Assembly (NCBI GenBank): GCA_029567025.1
Contig: JAKQLT010000148.1
Span: 1 to 6,112 of the forward strand
Origin: Candidatus Omnitrophota bacterium
Lineage (GTDB): Bacteria; Omnitrophota; Gorgyraeia; Zapsychrales; Zapsychraceae
DNA: 6,112 bases
Reading direction: 5' to 3'
Below the pieces are notes generated by a model. That model searched no databases. It was given only the letters and a program-made list of their open reading frames with translations, and was not told the origin of the DNA. Positions within the stretch are counted from its first letter, which is position 1. Each line of letters opens with the position of its first letter. Shown here piece after piece: positions 1-5,553 of this stretch. A program made the position numbers and the translations under genes.

Positions 1-13
1 CATTGCACACACC

Positions 14-62
14 TGTGGACAAGTTCTTTTTTTGTGTGGAAAAGTTAATAACTTGTTGATAA
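14..62 (-). promoter_or_regulatory. Cluster of three DnaA-box-like 9-mers
   Basis: Read on the plus strand, TGTGGACAA (14-22), TGTGGAAAA (35-43) and TGTTGATAA (54-62) each differ by one base from TGTGGATAA, the reverse complement of the DnaA box TTATCCACA. All three point the same way. Their starts are 21 and 19 bp apart, about two helical turns, so DnaA monomers would sit on nearly the same DNA face. They would lie upstream of a leftward dnaA and could serve both origin binding and dnaA autoregulation; that role is inferred. Confidence 0.7.
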
Positions 63-99
63 GTTTAACTTGATTTTATAGGACAAAAGCATGATTGGC

Positions 100-240
100 A
101 AATAAAAAAACAAGTAAACTTTTTTTGTTTTATAATTAAAAAAAAACTGTGCGTCGGAAAATTAAAAAACAAAAACAAAAAAACAAAAGAACATTATAAA
201 AAACTTTTTTAAAATATTTATTCACAAAAAAACCTTTTTT
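100..240. other. A/T-rich, strand-asymmetric stretch, possible DNA unwinding element
   Basis: The segment is almost entirely A and T apart from a short GC-containing island near 147-156. From about 157 to 192 the plus strand is nearly all A with single C residues punctuating runs of four to seven A, and AAAAAA-C-TTTTTT occurs at 198-210. Such composition next to DnaA boxes is what an unwinding element would look like. There is no sequence-specific proof, and no clear DnaA-trio array was found. Confidence 0.4.
218..226 (+). promoter_or_regulatory. DnaA box, exact TTATTCACA
   Basis: TTATTCACA matches the consensus TTATNCACA at every position. It has the opposite orientation to the cluster at 14-62 and lies at the far end of the A/T-rich stretch, so the putative unwinding element is flanked by inward- and outward-facing boxes. 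Confidence 0.6.
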
Positions 241-347
241 ACAGCGGTTTTAAACAAAGCACAGCTACAATCAAAATTTAATCTTTTTTTGGGTATTTAC
301 ACAGAAAACAAGCATTTCTTTCCCCACAAACTCTTTTTTTTCAAGGG

Positions 348-383
348 CAAAACAAGCCTGCGAAAAAATTTTCGCTTATTTTG
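348..383. repeat. Perfect 7-bp inverted repeat with imperfect outer arms
   Basis: The core GCGAAAA (360-366) and TTTTCGC (369-375) is a perfect inverted repeat around a two-base centre. Flanking CAAAACAAG (348-356) and CTTATTTTG (375-383) are complementary at eight of nine positions, so a longer imperfect cruciform or hairpin can form. The plus-strand tail after the core is TTATTTTG, which gives it a weak terminator look. It could equally be a protein-binding palindrome separating the origin from the rpmH promoter. Function unknown. Confidence 0.5.
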
Positions 384-438
384 TAATAATAAAACAGCAT
401 TCTTCATTTTTTTTCCTTGACCGGTTTATTTGAAATAG

Positions 439-467
439 TTGACAGTTACTTAAAATTAAGCTATTCT
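439..467 (+). promoter_or_regulatory. Sigma-70-type promoter for rpmH-rnpA-yidD
   Basis: A perfect -35 TTGACA (439-444) is followed after 17 bp by TATTCT (462-467), four of six matches to TATAAT. Predicted transcription start is near 474, giving a leader of about 22 nt before the rpmH ATG at 496. Spacing and position fit the strong housekeeping promoter expected for a ribosomal protein gene. Confidence 0.75.
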
Positions 468-479
468 TAAAACGTTCAA

Positions 480-488
480 TTATTCACT
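480..488 (+). promoter_or_regulatory. DnaA-box-like site in the rpmH leader
   Basis: TTATTCACT differs from the consensus TTATNCACA only at the last base. It falls between the predicted transcription start (about 474) and the rpmH start codon. If DnaA binds here it could tie rpmH-rnpA expression to initiation. The region is A/T-rich, so a chance match is possible. Confidence 0.35.
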
Positions 489-495
489 AAATTTT

Positions 496-642
496 ATGCC
501 AAAACGAACATACCAACCAAACAAGCGTAAAAAGGTCAAAATTCATGGCTTCCGTTCAAGAATGAACTCCAAAGATGGTCGAGACGTATTAAAGAGACGC
601 CGCGCCAAAGGAAGAAAAAGCTTGACAGTGGCTGATAGATAA
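496..642 (+). CDS. rpmH: 50S ribosomal protein L34
   Basis: L34 is a small basic protein of the large ribosomal subunit that binds 23S rRNA. The frame encodes 48 residues, a typical length (44-48), beginning MPKRTYQPNKRKK, with the family signature HGFRSRM at about residues 17-23 and the Arg/Lys-rich block VLKRRRAKGRKSLTV near residues 31-45. The ATG is fixed by the N-terminal KRTYQP motif; no Shine-Dalgarno lies close upstream. It ends in TAA. A TTGACA-N17-TATTCT promoter lies 29 bp before it, and rnpA follows after 45 nt, the classic rpmH-rnpA order beside the origin. Identification is secure from sequence and context. Confidence 0.97.
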   Translation: MPKRTYQPNKRKKVKIHGFRSRMNSKDGRDVLKRRRAKGRKSLTVADR

Positions 643-650
643 TTACAGGA

Positions 651-681
651 AAAGGAGCTATAATATCAGTAGCTTCTTTTT
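651..681 (+). terminator. Terminator-like or attenuator hairpin between rpmH and rnpA
   Basis: AAAGGAGCTA (651-660) pairs with TAGCTTCTTT (670-679), giving ten pairs including one G-U, around a 9-nt loop, followed by TTATTTAT. This resembles a weak intrinsic terminator that would lower rnpA output relative to rpmH, as commonly needed because L34 is required in far greater amounts. The left arm contains AAAGGAG, a Shine-Dalgarno-like string that the stem would hide, but it lies about 30 nt from the rnpA ATG. No other rnpA promoter is clear, so partial read-through is inferred. Confidence 0.45.
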
Positions 682-687
682 ATTTAT

Positions 688-1050
688 ATGCTAAAAAAAG
701 AACAACGAATTCATAAAAAAAAGGAATTTGACCTGTTTTTTGGCCTAAATTTCAAAAAAAACAGAGGAATAAACCTTTCCTCTCCGAATTTGATTTTCAA
801 AATTTTATTTAAAACAACACCTGGTTCGAAGTTTGGGTTTATTGTCTCCAACCAAGTGGACAAACGCGCCACTGCGAGAAATCTTATAAAAAGACGCTTA
901 CGCGAAATAGTTCGTCTTAATTTGAATAAATTCAAACTGCCGATTGAGGCCCTTATTCTTGCCAAAATTGGCGCAAAAAAATTGGAATATTCTGCCTTGG
1001 AGAAAGAACTAGTTAGTTTGTTTAAGAAAGTTCGTGGTTATGATAACTAA
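688..1050 (+). CDS. rnpA: Ribonuclease P protein component
   Basis: RnpA (C5 protein) is the protein subunit of RNase P; with the catalytic RNA it removes 5' leaders from precursor tRNAs. The 120-residue frame matches the family's usual length (about 110-125). It opens with MLKKEQRIHKKKEF, the conserved leader-binding N-terminus. It has the central FGFIVSNQVDKRA strand-turn (about 49-61) and the basic RNR-type motif ARNLIKRRLREIV at about 63-75, where ARNLIKRR replaces the more usual KRNRIKRR. A basic C-terminal helix follows. The ATG at 688 places the N-terminal motif correctly. It lies 45 nt after rpmH and overlaps yidD by 11 nt, suggesting coupling. Confidence 0.95.
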   Translation: MLKKEQRIHKKKEFDLFFGLNFKKNRGINLSSPNLIFKILFKTTPGSKFGFIVSNQVDKRATARNLIKRRLREIVRLNLNKFKLPIEALILAKIGAKKLEYSALEKELVSLFKKVRGYDN

Positions 1051-1300
1051 AACATTTCGTTATTATCCTCGTTTTTTTGTTTTAAAATTAATTCGCCTTT
1101 ATCAAAAAACACTTTCTTTTGATCATGGTTTTTTTAAAGACCTGTTTCCTGGCGGCTATTGTCGATTTCATCCGACTTGTTCTGAATACACCTATCGTGC
1201 GATCGAAAAATATGGATTAATCAAGGGCGGATTGATGGGGATCTGGCGAATTTTGCGTTGTAACCCGTTCTCCGAAGGCGGCAACGATCCCGTTAAATAG
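1040..1300 (+). CDS. yidD: Membrane protein insertion efficiency factor YidD
   Basis: YidD is a small inner-membrane-associated protein that helps membrane protein insertion, normally alongside the insertase YidC. From the ATG at 1040 it has 86 residues, near the usual 70-90. Visible hallmarks are LIRLYQKTLS (about 18-27), the motif CRFHPTCSEYTYRAIEKYG (41-59) and RCNPFSEGGNDPV (73-85), including three conserved cysteines at 41, 47 and 74. An in-frame GTG at 1034 would add two residues; the ATG was preferred. It overlaps the end of rnpA by 11 nt, so translation is probably coupled. It ends in TAG, the only TAG terminator among the intact genes. The usual downstream yidC is missing here. Confidence 0.95.
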   Translation: MITKTFRYYPRFFVLKLIRLYQKTLSFDHGFFKDLFPGGYCRFHPTCSEYTYRAIEKYGLIKGGLMGIWRILRCNPFSEGGNDPVK

Positions 1301-1337
1301 AGTTAATCAACCTGTAGATTCGTAGCTTTATATCAGC

Positions 1338-1351
1338 TTCGTAATTTGTAA
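1338..1351 (+). repeat. Tandem degenerate heptamer TTCGTAA-TTTGTAA
   Basis: TTCGTAA (1338-1344) is followed directly by TTTGTAA (1345-1351), just before the flippase start at 1356. The reverse complement, TTACAAA-TTACGAA, uses the same heptamer family found within the O-antigen ligase gene at 3405-3436. Short and degenerate; chance cannot be excluded for this copy alone. Confidence 0.4.
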
Positions 1352-1355
1352 CCCC

Positions 1356-2795
1356 ATGTCCGTCGTCAAACAAATTTTTAAAAATTCAGTTATTAATATC
1401 TCCGGCAAACTTATAAGTCTTGTCCTTGGTTTAATTTCGGTTGCTATTATGACGCGTTATCTGGGACAAGAGGGCTTTGGATATTACGCCACGGTTGTCG
1501 CTTTTCTTCAGTTTTTTGGCATTCTTGCGGATCTGGGTATTAGTCTTACCACAATTCAAATGATTTCTCCAAATACCGCCAATACCAGCAAGATCATGAA
1601 CAATATAATGTCTTTTCGTGTCATAACAGCACTTATTTTCTTGATCGTCGCCTCGGTTTTGATCTGGCTTTTTCCTTATAATATTTTTATTAAATTAGGC
1701 GTCTTGATCACAGTCGCTTCCTACTTCGCCTCCTCTATTATTCAGACGCTAACCGGTGTTTTTCAGAAAGAATTAAAAATGGTTGAAGTGACAATTGCCG
1801 AAATTTCCGGCAGAATTTTATTGGTCTTGATTGTTGTTGTGACTTGCTTGGCTGGTAAAGATATTTATTGGATTTTTGGGGGCATTTCTTTGGGGAGTTT
1901 GCTTAATTTAATCATTCTTTACGTTTATTCCAGGAAATATATTTCCTGGCAGTGGGAAGTGGATCTGATTCTTTGGAGAGAAATTTGGCACCGCACTTGG
2001 CCACTCGCCCTTTCTATCTCCTTCAACCTTGTCTATTTGAAAACCGATACAATTATTTTATCGTTAACCCATTCTCAATCCGATGTGGGGCTGTACGGCG
2101 CTACTTATCGTGTTATCGATATTCTCACCATGATGCCCGCTGTTTTTATGGGTATCGTTCTTCCTATCATCACAAAATATTTTCAAGAAAACAATCGTCC
2201 AGAACTTTTCAAAATAATGCAACGCGCCTTTGATGTTTTAATTGCCGTAGCTATCCCGATTGTTCTTGGCACGTTTATTATTGGCATTCCGCTGATGAAA
2301 TTCGTCGCCGGCGAAGAGTTTGCTCAATCTGGTGAGATCTTAAAAGTTTTAATTCTCGCCGCCGGCGCAATTTTTGCTGGAGGATTATTTGGTTATGGTG
2401 TGGTGGGGATCAACAAACAACGTGTTATGACTTGGGGATATTTGACTACCGCTGTTATTACCCTGGCCGGATATTTGATTTTAATTCCTCGTTATGGATA
2501 TTGGAGCGCCGCTTGGATGACTGTCTTCTCTGAAACAATGGTAATGATCTGGACCGCCATCGTTGTAAAAAAATATTTAAATTTTTTCCCTTCATTGAAA
2601 ATTTTTATCAAATCTTTACCCGCCGCGATTTTAATGTGTTGTGTCTTGTATGTATTCAAAGAAATACACGTTTTGGTTTTGTTGTTAATCTCCGTCGCGA
2701 TATATTTTCCTTGCTTATTCTTGTTTGGGGGGATAAAAAAAGACACAATCAGAGAATTGATTGGTCAGCGGGGCAAGCCGTTAAAAGTGGAATAA
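1356..2795 (+). CDS. Wzx-type oligosaccharide flippase (MOP superfamily)
   Basis: This 479-residue multi-pass membrane protein fits the polysaccharide-biosynthesis flippases (Polysacc_synt family) that move lipid-linked sugars across the cytoplasmic membrane. The family hallmark lies at about 27-43 (ISVAIMTRYLGQEGFGY), followed by ADLGISL (58-64). A second landmark is KTDTIILSLTHSQSDVGLYG (229-248), and the C-terminal half has PRYGYWSAAWMTVFSE (378-393), a recurrent feature of these proteins. Roughly 12-14 hydrophobic segments run from residue 12 to 458, ending in a short basic tail. Length is typical (420-500). The ATG at 1356 has no Shine-Dalgarno but gives a proper cytosolic N-terminus before the first membrane helix. 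It lies 55 nt after yidD with no clear promoter or terminator between them. A ligase/polymerase gene follows after 15 nt, supporting a glycan-export role. The substrate is unknown. Confidence 0.9.
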   Translation: MSVVKQIFKNSVINISGKLISLVLGLISVAIMTRYLGQEGFGYYATVVAFLQFFGILADLGISLTTIQMISPNTANTSKIMNNIMSFRVITALIFLIVASVLIWLFPYNIFIKLGVLITVASYFASSIIQTLTGVFQKELKMVEVTIAEISGRILLVLIVVVTCLAGKDIYWIFGGISLGSLLNLIILYVYSRKYISWQWEVDLILWREIWHRTWPLALSISFNLVYLKTDTIILSLTHSQSDVGLYGATYRVIDILTMMPAVFMGIVLPIITKYFQENNRPELFKIMQRAFDVLIAVAIPIVLGTFIIGIPLMKFVAGEEFAQSGEILKVLILAAGAIFAGGLFGYGVVGINKQRVMTWGYLTTAVITLAGYLILIPRYGYWSAAWMTVFSETMVMIWTAIVVKKYLNFFPSLKIFIKSLPAAILMCCVLYVFKEIHVLVLLLISVAIYFPCLFLFGGIKKDTIRELIGQRGKPLKVE

Positions 2796-2810
2796 TTGGA
2801 ATAAATTTCT

Positions 2811-4196
2811 ATGCTTTTATCAATAGGGCTATTGGTTTTTTCTATTTTTTTTACGCTTCTTTCGTGGAGGCGTTTGGACTTGGCAATTGCTTTCACTGTT
2901 TTTGCCTTGCCTAGTTATTTGATTAGATTCAAAATCGGCCCCTTGCCGATGACGGCCCTGGAATTAATGATCATTTTGGTCTTTTTTTCCTGGTTAATAA
3001 AAATTTATATAGAAAAAAAATGGTCCAATATTAGTTTCAGTCAATATAAATGGCTGTTTTTCTTGTTCCTGATTATCGCCACAATTGCCGTTTTTATTTC
3101 CGACAATCGCACCGCCGCTCTTGGTTTATGGAAAGCCTATTTCGTTGAACCGATTTTATTTTTTCTCGTTTTTATAAACACAATCAAAAAAAGGGAACAG
3201 TGGACTTTAATAATCAGGGCAATCGGCGCTTCCGCGTTGCTTGTCGCGCTTCCCGCGATCATTCAAAAATTCACTGGCTGGGGAATTGATAATCCTTTTT
3301 GGCGAAATGAAGCCACGCGCCGCGTTGTCTCCTGGTATGGTTTTCCCAATGCCGTCGGTTTGTACCTGGGCCCGATCATAATGTTGTACGTCGGAATATT
3401 TTGGTTACGAATTACGAATTTATTACGAATTTACAAATCGACAAAAAAGGTGAAATTAAACTGGCAAATATTTTTCTCCGCCGCCGTTATTTTGTTAAGT
3501 GGAATTTCCGTTTTCTGGGCACAAACAGAAGGCGCCATGATTGGCCTGTTCGTTGGTGTTGTTTTTCTGGGTTTATTTTATCCAAACAAAAAACTCCGCC
3601 TCGTCACAATCGCGTCACTTGTCACGCTTGTCACCCTGGTCGCACTTGTCTCTCCTCTCAGAAACTATGTTTTCGAAAAAGGTTCATTGACCGACTTATC
3701 CGGCCAAATCCGCCAAGAACAATGGCGCGAAACTTGGCGTATGTTGAGCGACGGCCGCGAAATTTTCGGCGCCGGTTTATCCAATTATCAGACAGCGGTT
3801 GCACCCTATCACCAAACGGGAATTTATATCCGCGACAACACGCCGAATTTTGAAGCAAAGATCAATACGGATTTAAATTTTCGTAAAGCGCATTGGCAAC
3901 CGACGGAAATTTATATGTACCCGCACAATATTGTTCTGAATTTTTGGAGCGAATTGGGTATTGGCGGCGTTCTCGTTTTATTCGCATTGGTAATTTATTT
4001 CTTGTGGAATTATCGTTGCGTGAAAAACCAAGACAACAAAAAAGTTTATTTGATTCTTATTGCTGTTTTAATAATGATTGTTGTTCACGGCCTCGTTGAC
4101 GTGCCGTATTTCAAAAATGATCTTAGTGTTTTCTGGTGGACACTAGTTGGATTATCAATTGTTTTGTTAAAAAACAAAAAAGAAATAACCTTTTAA
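2811..4196 (+). CDS. O-antigen ligase/polymerase family membrane protein (Wzy_C/WaaL-like)
   Basis: The 461-residue protein has about a dozen hydrophobic segments and resembles the O-antigen ligase family (Wzy_C, PF04932). Members join or polymerise lipid-linked glycans outside the membrane. Family-like features are WAQTEGAMIGLFVGVVFL (about 236-253), the following strand FYPNKKLR, and a large non-cytosolic loop from about 282 to 378. That loop starts after SPLRNYVFEKG and carries the stretch IFGAGLSNY (318-326). It ends at PHNIVLNFWSELGIGG, with His372 in the conserved HN position. A second conserved-looking segment is HGLVDVPYFKND (426-437). Whether it is a ligase onto a lipid or protein, or a Wzy polymerase, cannot be told from sequence. 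It follows the flippase by 15 nt and precedes the DUF2156-like gene by one base. Codons for residues 199-209 coincide with a heptamer microrepeat. Confidence 0.88.
   Translation: MLLSIGLLVFSIFFTLLSWRRLDLAIAFTVFALPSYLIRFKIGPLPMTALELMIILVFFSWLIKIYIEKKWSNISFSQYKWLFFLFLIIATIAVFISDNRTAALGLWKAYFVEPILFFLVFINTIKKREQWTLIIRAIGASALLVALPAIIQKFTGWGIDNPFWRNEATRRVVSWYGFPNAVGLYLGPIIMLYVGIFWLRITNLLRIYKSTKKVKLNWQIFFSAAVILLSGISVFWAQTEGAMIGLFVGVVFLGLFYPNKKLRLVTIASLVTLVTLVALVSPLRNYVFEKGSLTDLSGQIRQEQWRETWRMLSDGREIFGAGLSNYQTAVAPYHQTGIYIRDNTPNFEAKINTDLNFRKAHWQPTEIYMYPHNIVLNFWSELGIGGVLVLFALVIYFLWNYRCVKNQDNKKVYLILIAVLIMIVVHGLVDVPYFKNDLSVFWWTLVGLSIVLLKNKKEITF
3405..3436 (+). repeat. Degenerate TTACGAA heptamer array inside a coding region
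   Basis: TTACGAA occurs twice in exact tandem (3405-3411, 3412-3418). After TTTA comes a third copy (3423-3429), then a degenerate TTTACAA (3430-3436). It encodes the short cytosolic connector LRITNLLRIYKS (about 199-210) of the O-antigen ligase and does not break the frame. The reverse-complement heptamer appears upstream of the flippase at 1338-1351. Confidence 0.6.
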
Positions 4197-4197
4197 T

Positions 4198-5001
4198 ATG
4201 GAAAAATTTTTTAGCGAAAAGTACGCAGGCCTGCGCAAGGATTTACCTTTTTCTTATTTTAGTACGAATTTATATTTGGATTTTTCCGCATATTTTTTTG
4301 TCAGAAACGACGAAAATTTGATCGTCTGGCAAGACCTCTTGTACCCCAATGAATTCCCTTGTATCTTTTTGCCAAAACAAAAAAATAACTGGGCGCATTG
4401 CTCAATTGCCTTCGCCACGGATGATGACATTAATAATATCGAAAAGGAAAATATCGAAATTTTAGTAAAGAAACCAATGGGCCGAGAATTTTTTTATAAA
4501 ACAGAAGATTTTATTAATCCGCGCGGTAGTTTTAAAAGCAGGATAAATCAATTTTCCTCCAATTACGAACACGCCATTTTACATAACTGTGACAAGAAAC
4601 GAATATTAGAGTTTTATGATTTTTGGAAAGAACAACGGGTTCACAACAGCATTACGTTTGGTGAGTCGGAATCTTTCTTTCACTTTTGCTTGGACAATTT
4701 AGAAAAATACGACATTAAGCAAGTCTATGTGGAAGTTGACAATAGAATAGTTGGTCTGGCGTAGGGGATTGCTTTTGACGGCGCAGATAGTTGGGTCGGC
4801 TTACATTTAAAAGTGGATTATCAATACAAAGGACTTAGTCGTTTTTTACATCACGAAAGAGCGAAAATATTTGAGCAATATGCTGAATTCTCGTTAGGCA
4901 CGGGCGTACAAGATAAAGGCATTGATAAATACAAGGAGGAGTTATCGCCCAGTTATAAAAAGGCATATTCCTATTTACTCACCGGAGATAAAAAATCTTA
5001 A
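4198..5001 (+). pseudogene. DUF2156 / phosphatidylglycerol lysyltransferase C-terminal-like gene, interrupted by in-frame TAG
   Basis: One frame runs for 267 codon positions and is broken only by TAG at 4762-4764 (position 189). The 188 residues before it contain REFFYKTEDFINPRGSFKSR (96-115), resembling the DUF2156 pattern of aromatic-Y.TEDF..L.G...KKR.INKF. The 78 residues after it contain YQYKGLSRFLHHERAK and LGTGVQDKGIDKYKEELSPS, the family-like C-terminal core. Related domains (GNAT fold) include the aminoacyl-tRNA-dependent transferase domain of MprF; the actual substrate here is unknown. The first half alone would lack the C-terminal half of the fold. The start ATG lies one base after the ligase stop (TAATATG). 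The break may be a recent nonsense mutation, an assembly or sequencing error, or amber suppression; one base change (for example from TGG, CAG, AAG or TTG) would restore it. The absence of further lesions argues that it is recent or artefactual. Family assignment is from pattern memory. Confidence 0.75.
4762..4764 (+). other. In-frame amber codon splitting the DUF2156-like gene
   Basis: The TAG sits in IVGLA-TAG-GIAFDGADSW, with clearly related protein sequence continuing in the same frame for 78 codons to TAA. No frameshift is involved. The nearest usable in-frame start after it is GTG at 4813, which would omit 16 residues and has no Shine-Dalgarno, so an independent downstream protein is unlikely. 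Confidence 0.85.
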
Positions 5002-5002
5002 T

Positions 5003-5521
5003 ATGGAAAAAAATTTAGACATTGAAATTGAAAAAGCTATTCGTTTATTATCCGAAAATTTCCCAATCTCCGACGAAAATACCCGCAAGCCCGTTTTGTT
5101 CCACGACATCCGCGTCGGCGTTTACCTCTACGAAAATAATTATTCCAGAGACATCATCCTCGCCGGATTTCTCCACGACGCCATAGAATTTTCCGAAATA
5201 AAAACCGAAACAATCACCGCCGAATTCGGCGAAGAAGTTTTGCGCCTAATCAAAGCCAGCACAAAAGACGATTCCATCACCGACAAAACAGAAAAGAACA
5301 GGGAATTAATCGCGCGTTGCGTCGCGAACGGCGAGGACGCATTAATCGTCAAAGCCGCCGACACAATCGATAGCTTTAAATTCTATACAAAAATAAATAA
5401 CCAAGATCAACTCCAAAATTATTGCGTGAAAATCGCAAATTTAATCTCTGAATTAAAGCCATCGGAATTTAATGATAAAATTTTTGATGAATTGAACATT
5501 TGGCAACGAAAAGATAATTAA
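5003..5521 (+). CDS. HD-domain protein, RelA/SpoT hydrolase-like (HD_4-type)
   Basis: The 172-residue soluble protein resembles the stand-alone HD domain of (p)ppGpp hydrolases and their relatives. Metal-site residues are visible: His34 in LFHDIRVG, His58-Asp59 in AGFLHDAIEF, and Asp120 in IVKAADTIDSF. The 24-residue step from His34 to His58 equals that between the first two metal ligands of the Streptococcus Rel hydrolase domain (His53, His77). FGEEVLRLIKASTKD (75-89) matches the following helix of RSH domains. The catalytic Glu is kept (Glu62), but the usual next acidic residue is Phe63, so ppGpp hydrolysis is uncertain and another nucleotide or phosphate ester is possible. The chosen ATG lies one base after the previous stop (TAATATG); a TTG at 4922 would add 27 unlikely residues. 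No synthetase, TGS or ACT domain is present. The stop codon overlaps the A-run of the opposite-strand terminator. Confidence 0.85.
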   Translation: MEKNLDIEIEKAIRLLSENFPISDENTRKPVLFHDIRVGVYLYENNYSRDIILAGFLHDAIEFSEIKTETITAEFGEEVLRLIKASTKDDSITDKTEKNRELIARCVANGEDALIVKAADTIDSFKFYTKINNQDQLQNYCVKIANLISELKPSEFNDKIFDELNIWQRKDN

Positions 5522-5546
5522 AAAACGGCGACGCATTGCGTCGCCG
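5518..5546 (-). terminator. Intrinsic terminator of the minus-strand gene
   Basis: CGGCGACGC (5526-5534) and GCGTCGCCG (5538-5546) form a perfect 9-bp GC-rich stem with a 3-base loop. Read on the minus strand the stem is followed by TTTTTTAA, a proper U-tract, 8 nt after the minus-strand stop. On the plus strand the stem is followed by ATCGTTATTAG with no U-run, so it is probably a weaker stop for the HD gene transcript, although both genes converge on it. Confidence 0.85.
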
Positions 5547-5553
5547 ATCGTTA

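Larger units (their letters stand above)
1..438. other. oriC: Candidate replication origin (oriC) in the dnaA-rpmH intergenic region
   Basis: This gene-free stretch precedes rpmH. In many bacteria the origin lies between divergent dnaA and rpmH-rnpA, so dnaA would be expected just off the left edge on the minus strand; that part is not visible. What is seen: three DnaA-box-like 9-mers at 14-62, an exact TTATTCACA at 218-226, a very A/T-rich stretch from about 100 to 240 that could serve as the unwinding element, and an inverted repeat at 348-383. No open reading frame of useful length occurs on either strand. The origin call rests on context plus motifs and needs cumulative GC-skew or marker-frequency support. 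Boundaries are approximate. Confidence 0.65.

Noticed and set aside
1..3. CAT at the left edge as the minus-strand ATG of dnaA
   Set aside because: No coding sequence is visible beyond the edge, and only a poor AGGTG-like ribosome site precedes it, so it cannot be supported.
622..627. TTGACA near the end of rpmH as an rnpA promoter
   Set aside because: At 16-18 bp spacing there is no -10-like hexamer; it is part of the Leu-Thr-Val codons of L34.
711..965. Minus-strand frame antisense to rnpA, and similar antisense frames at 2492-2746 and 5140-5364
   Set aside because: They lie opposite clearly conserved genes and show no ribosome site or family-like sequence.
1034..1039. GTG start for yidD two codons upstream of the ATG
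   Set aside because: The ATG at 1040 gives a normal YidD N-terminus and neither has a clear ribosome site; the ATG is the simpler choice.
1321..1341. Hairpin after yidD as a terminator
   Set aside because: The stem has only six pairs with a mismatch and is not followed by a U-run.
4933..4939. AAGGAGG on the plus strand
   Set aside because: It lies in codons for the conserved KYKEEL segment and no start codon follows at useful spacing.
4198..5001. Alternative genetic code explaining the in-frame TAG
   Set aside because: Only one such codon occurs in the window, other genes read normally under the standard code, and no TGA recoding is seen.
4922..5002. TTG start extending the HD protein by 27 residues
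   Set aside because: The extension overlaps the upstream gene in another frame, does not look like HD-family sequence, and the ATG at 5003 has the same stop-start junction as the previous gene.
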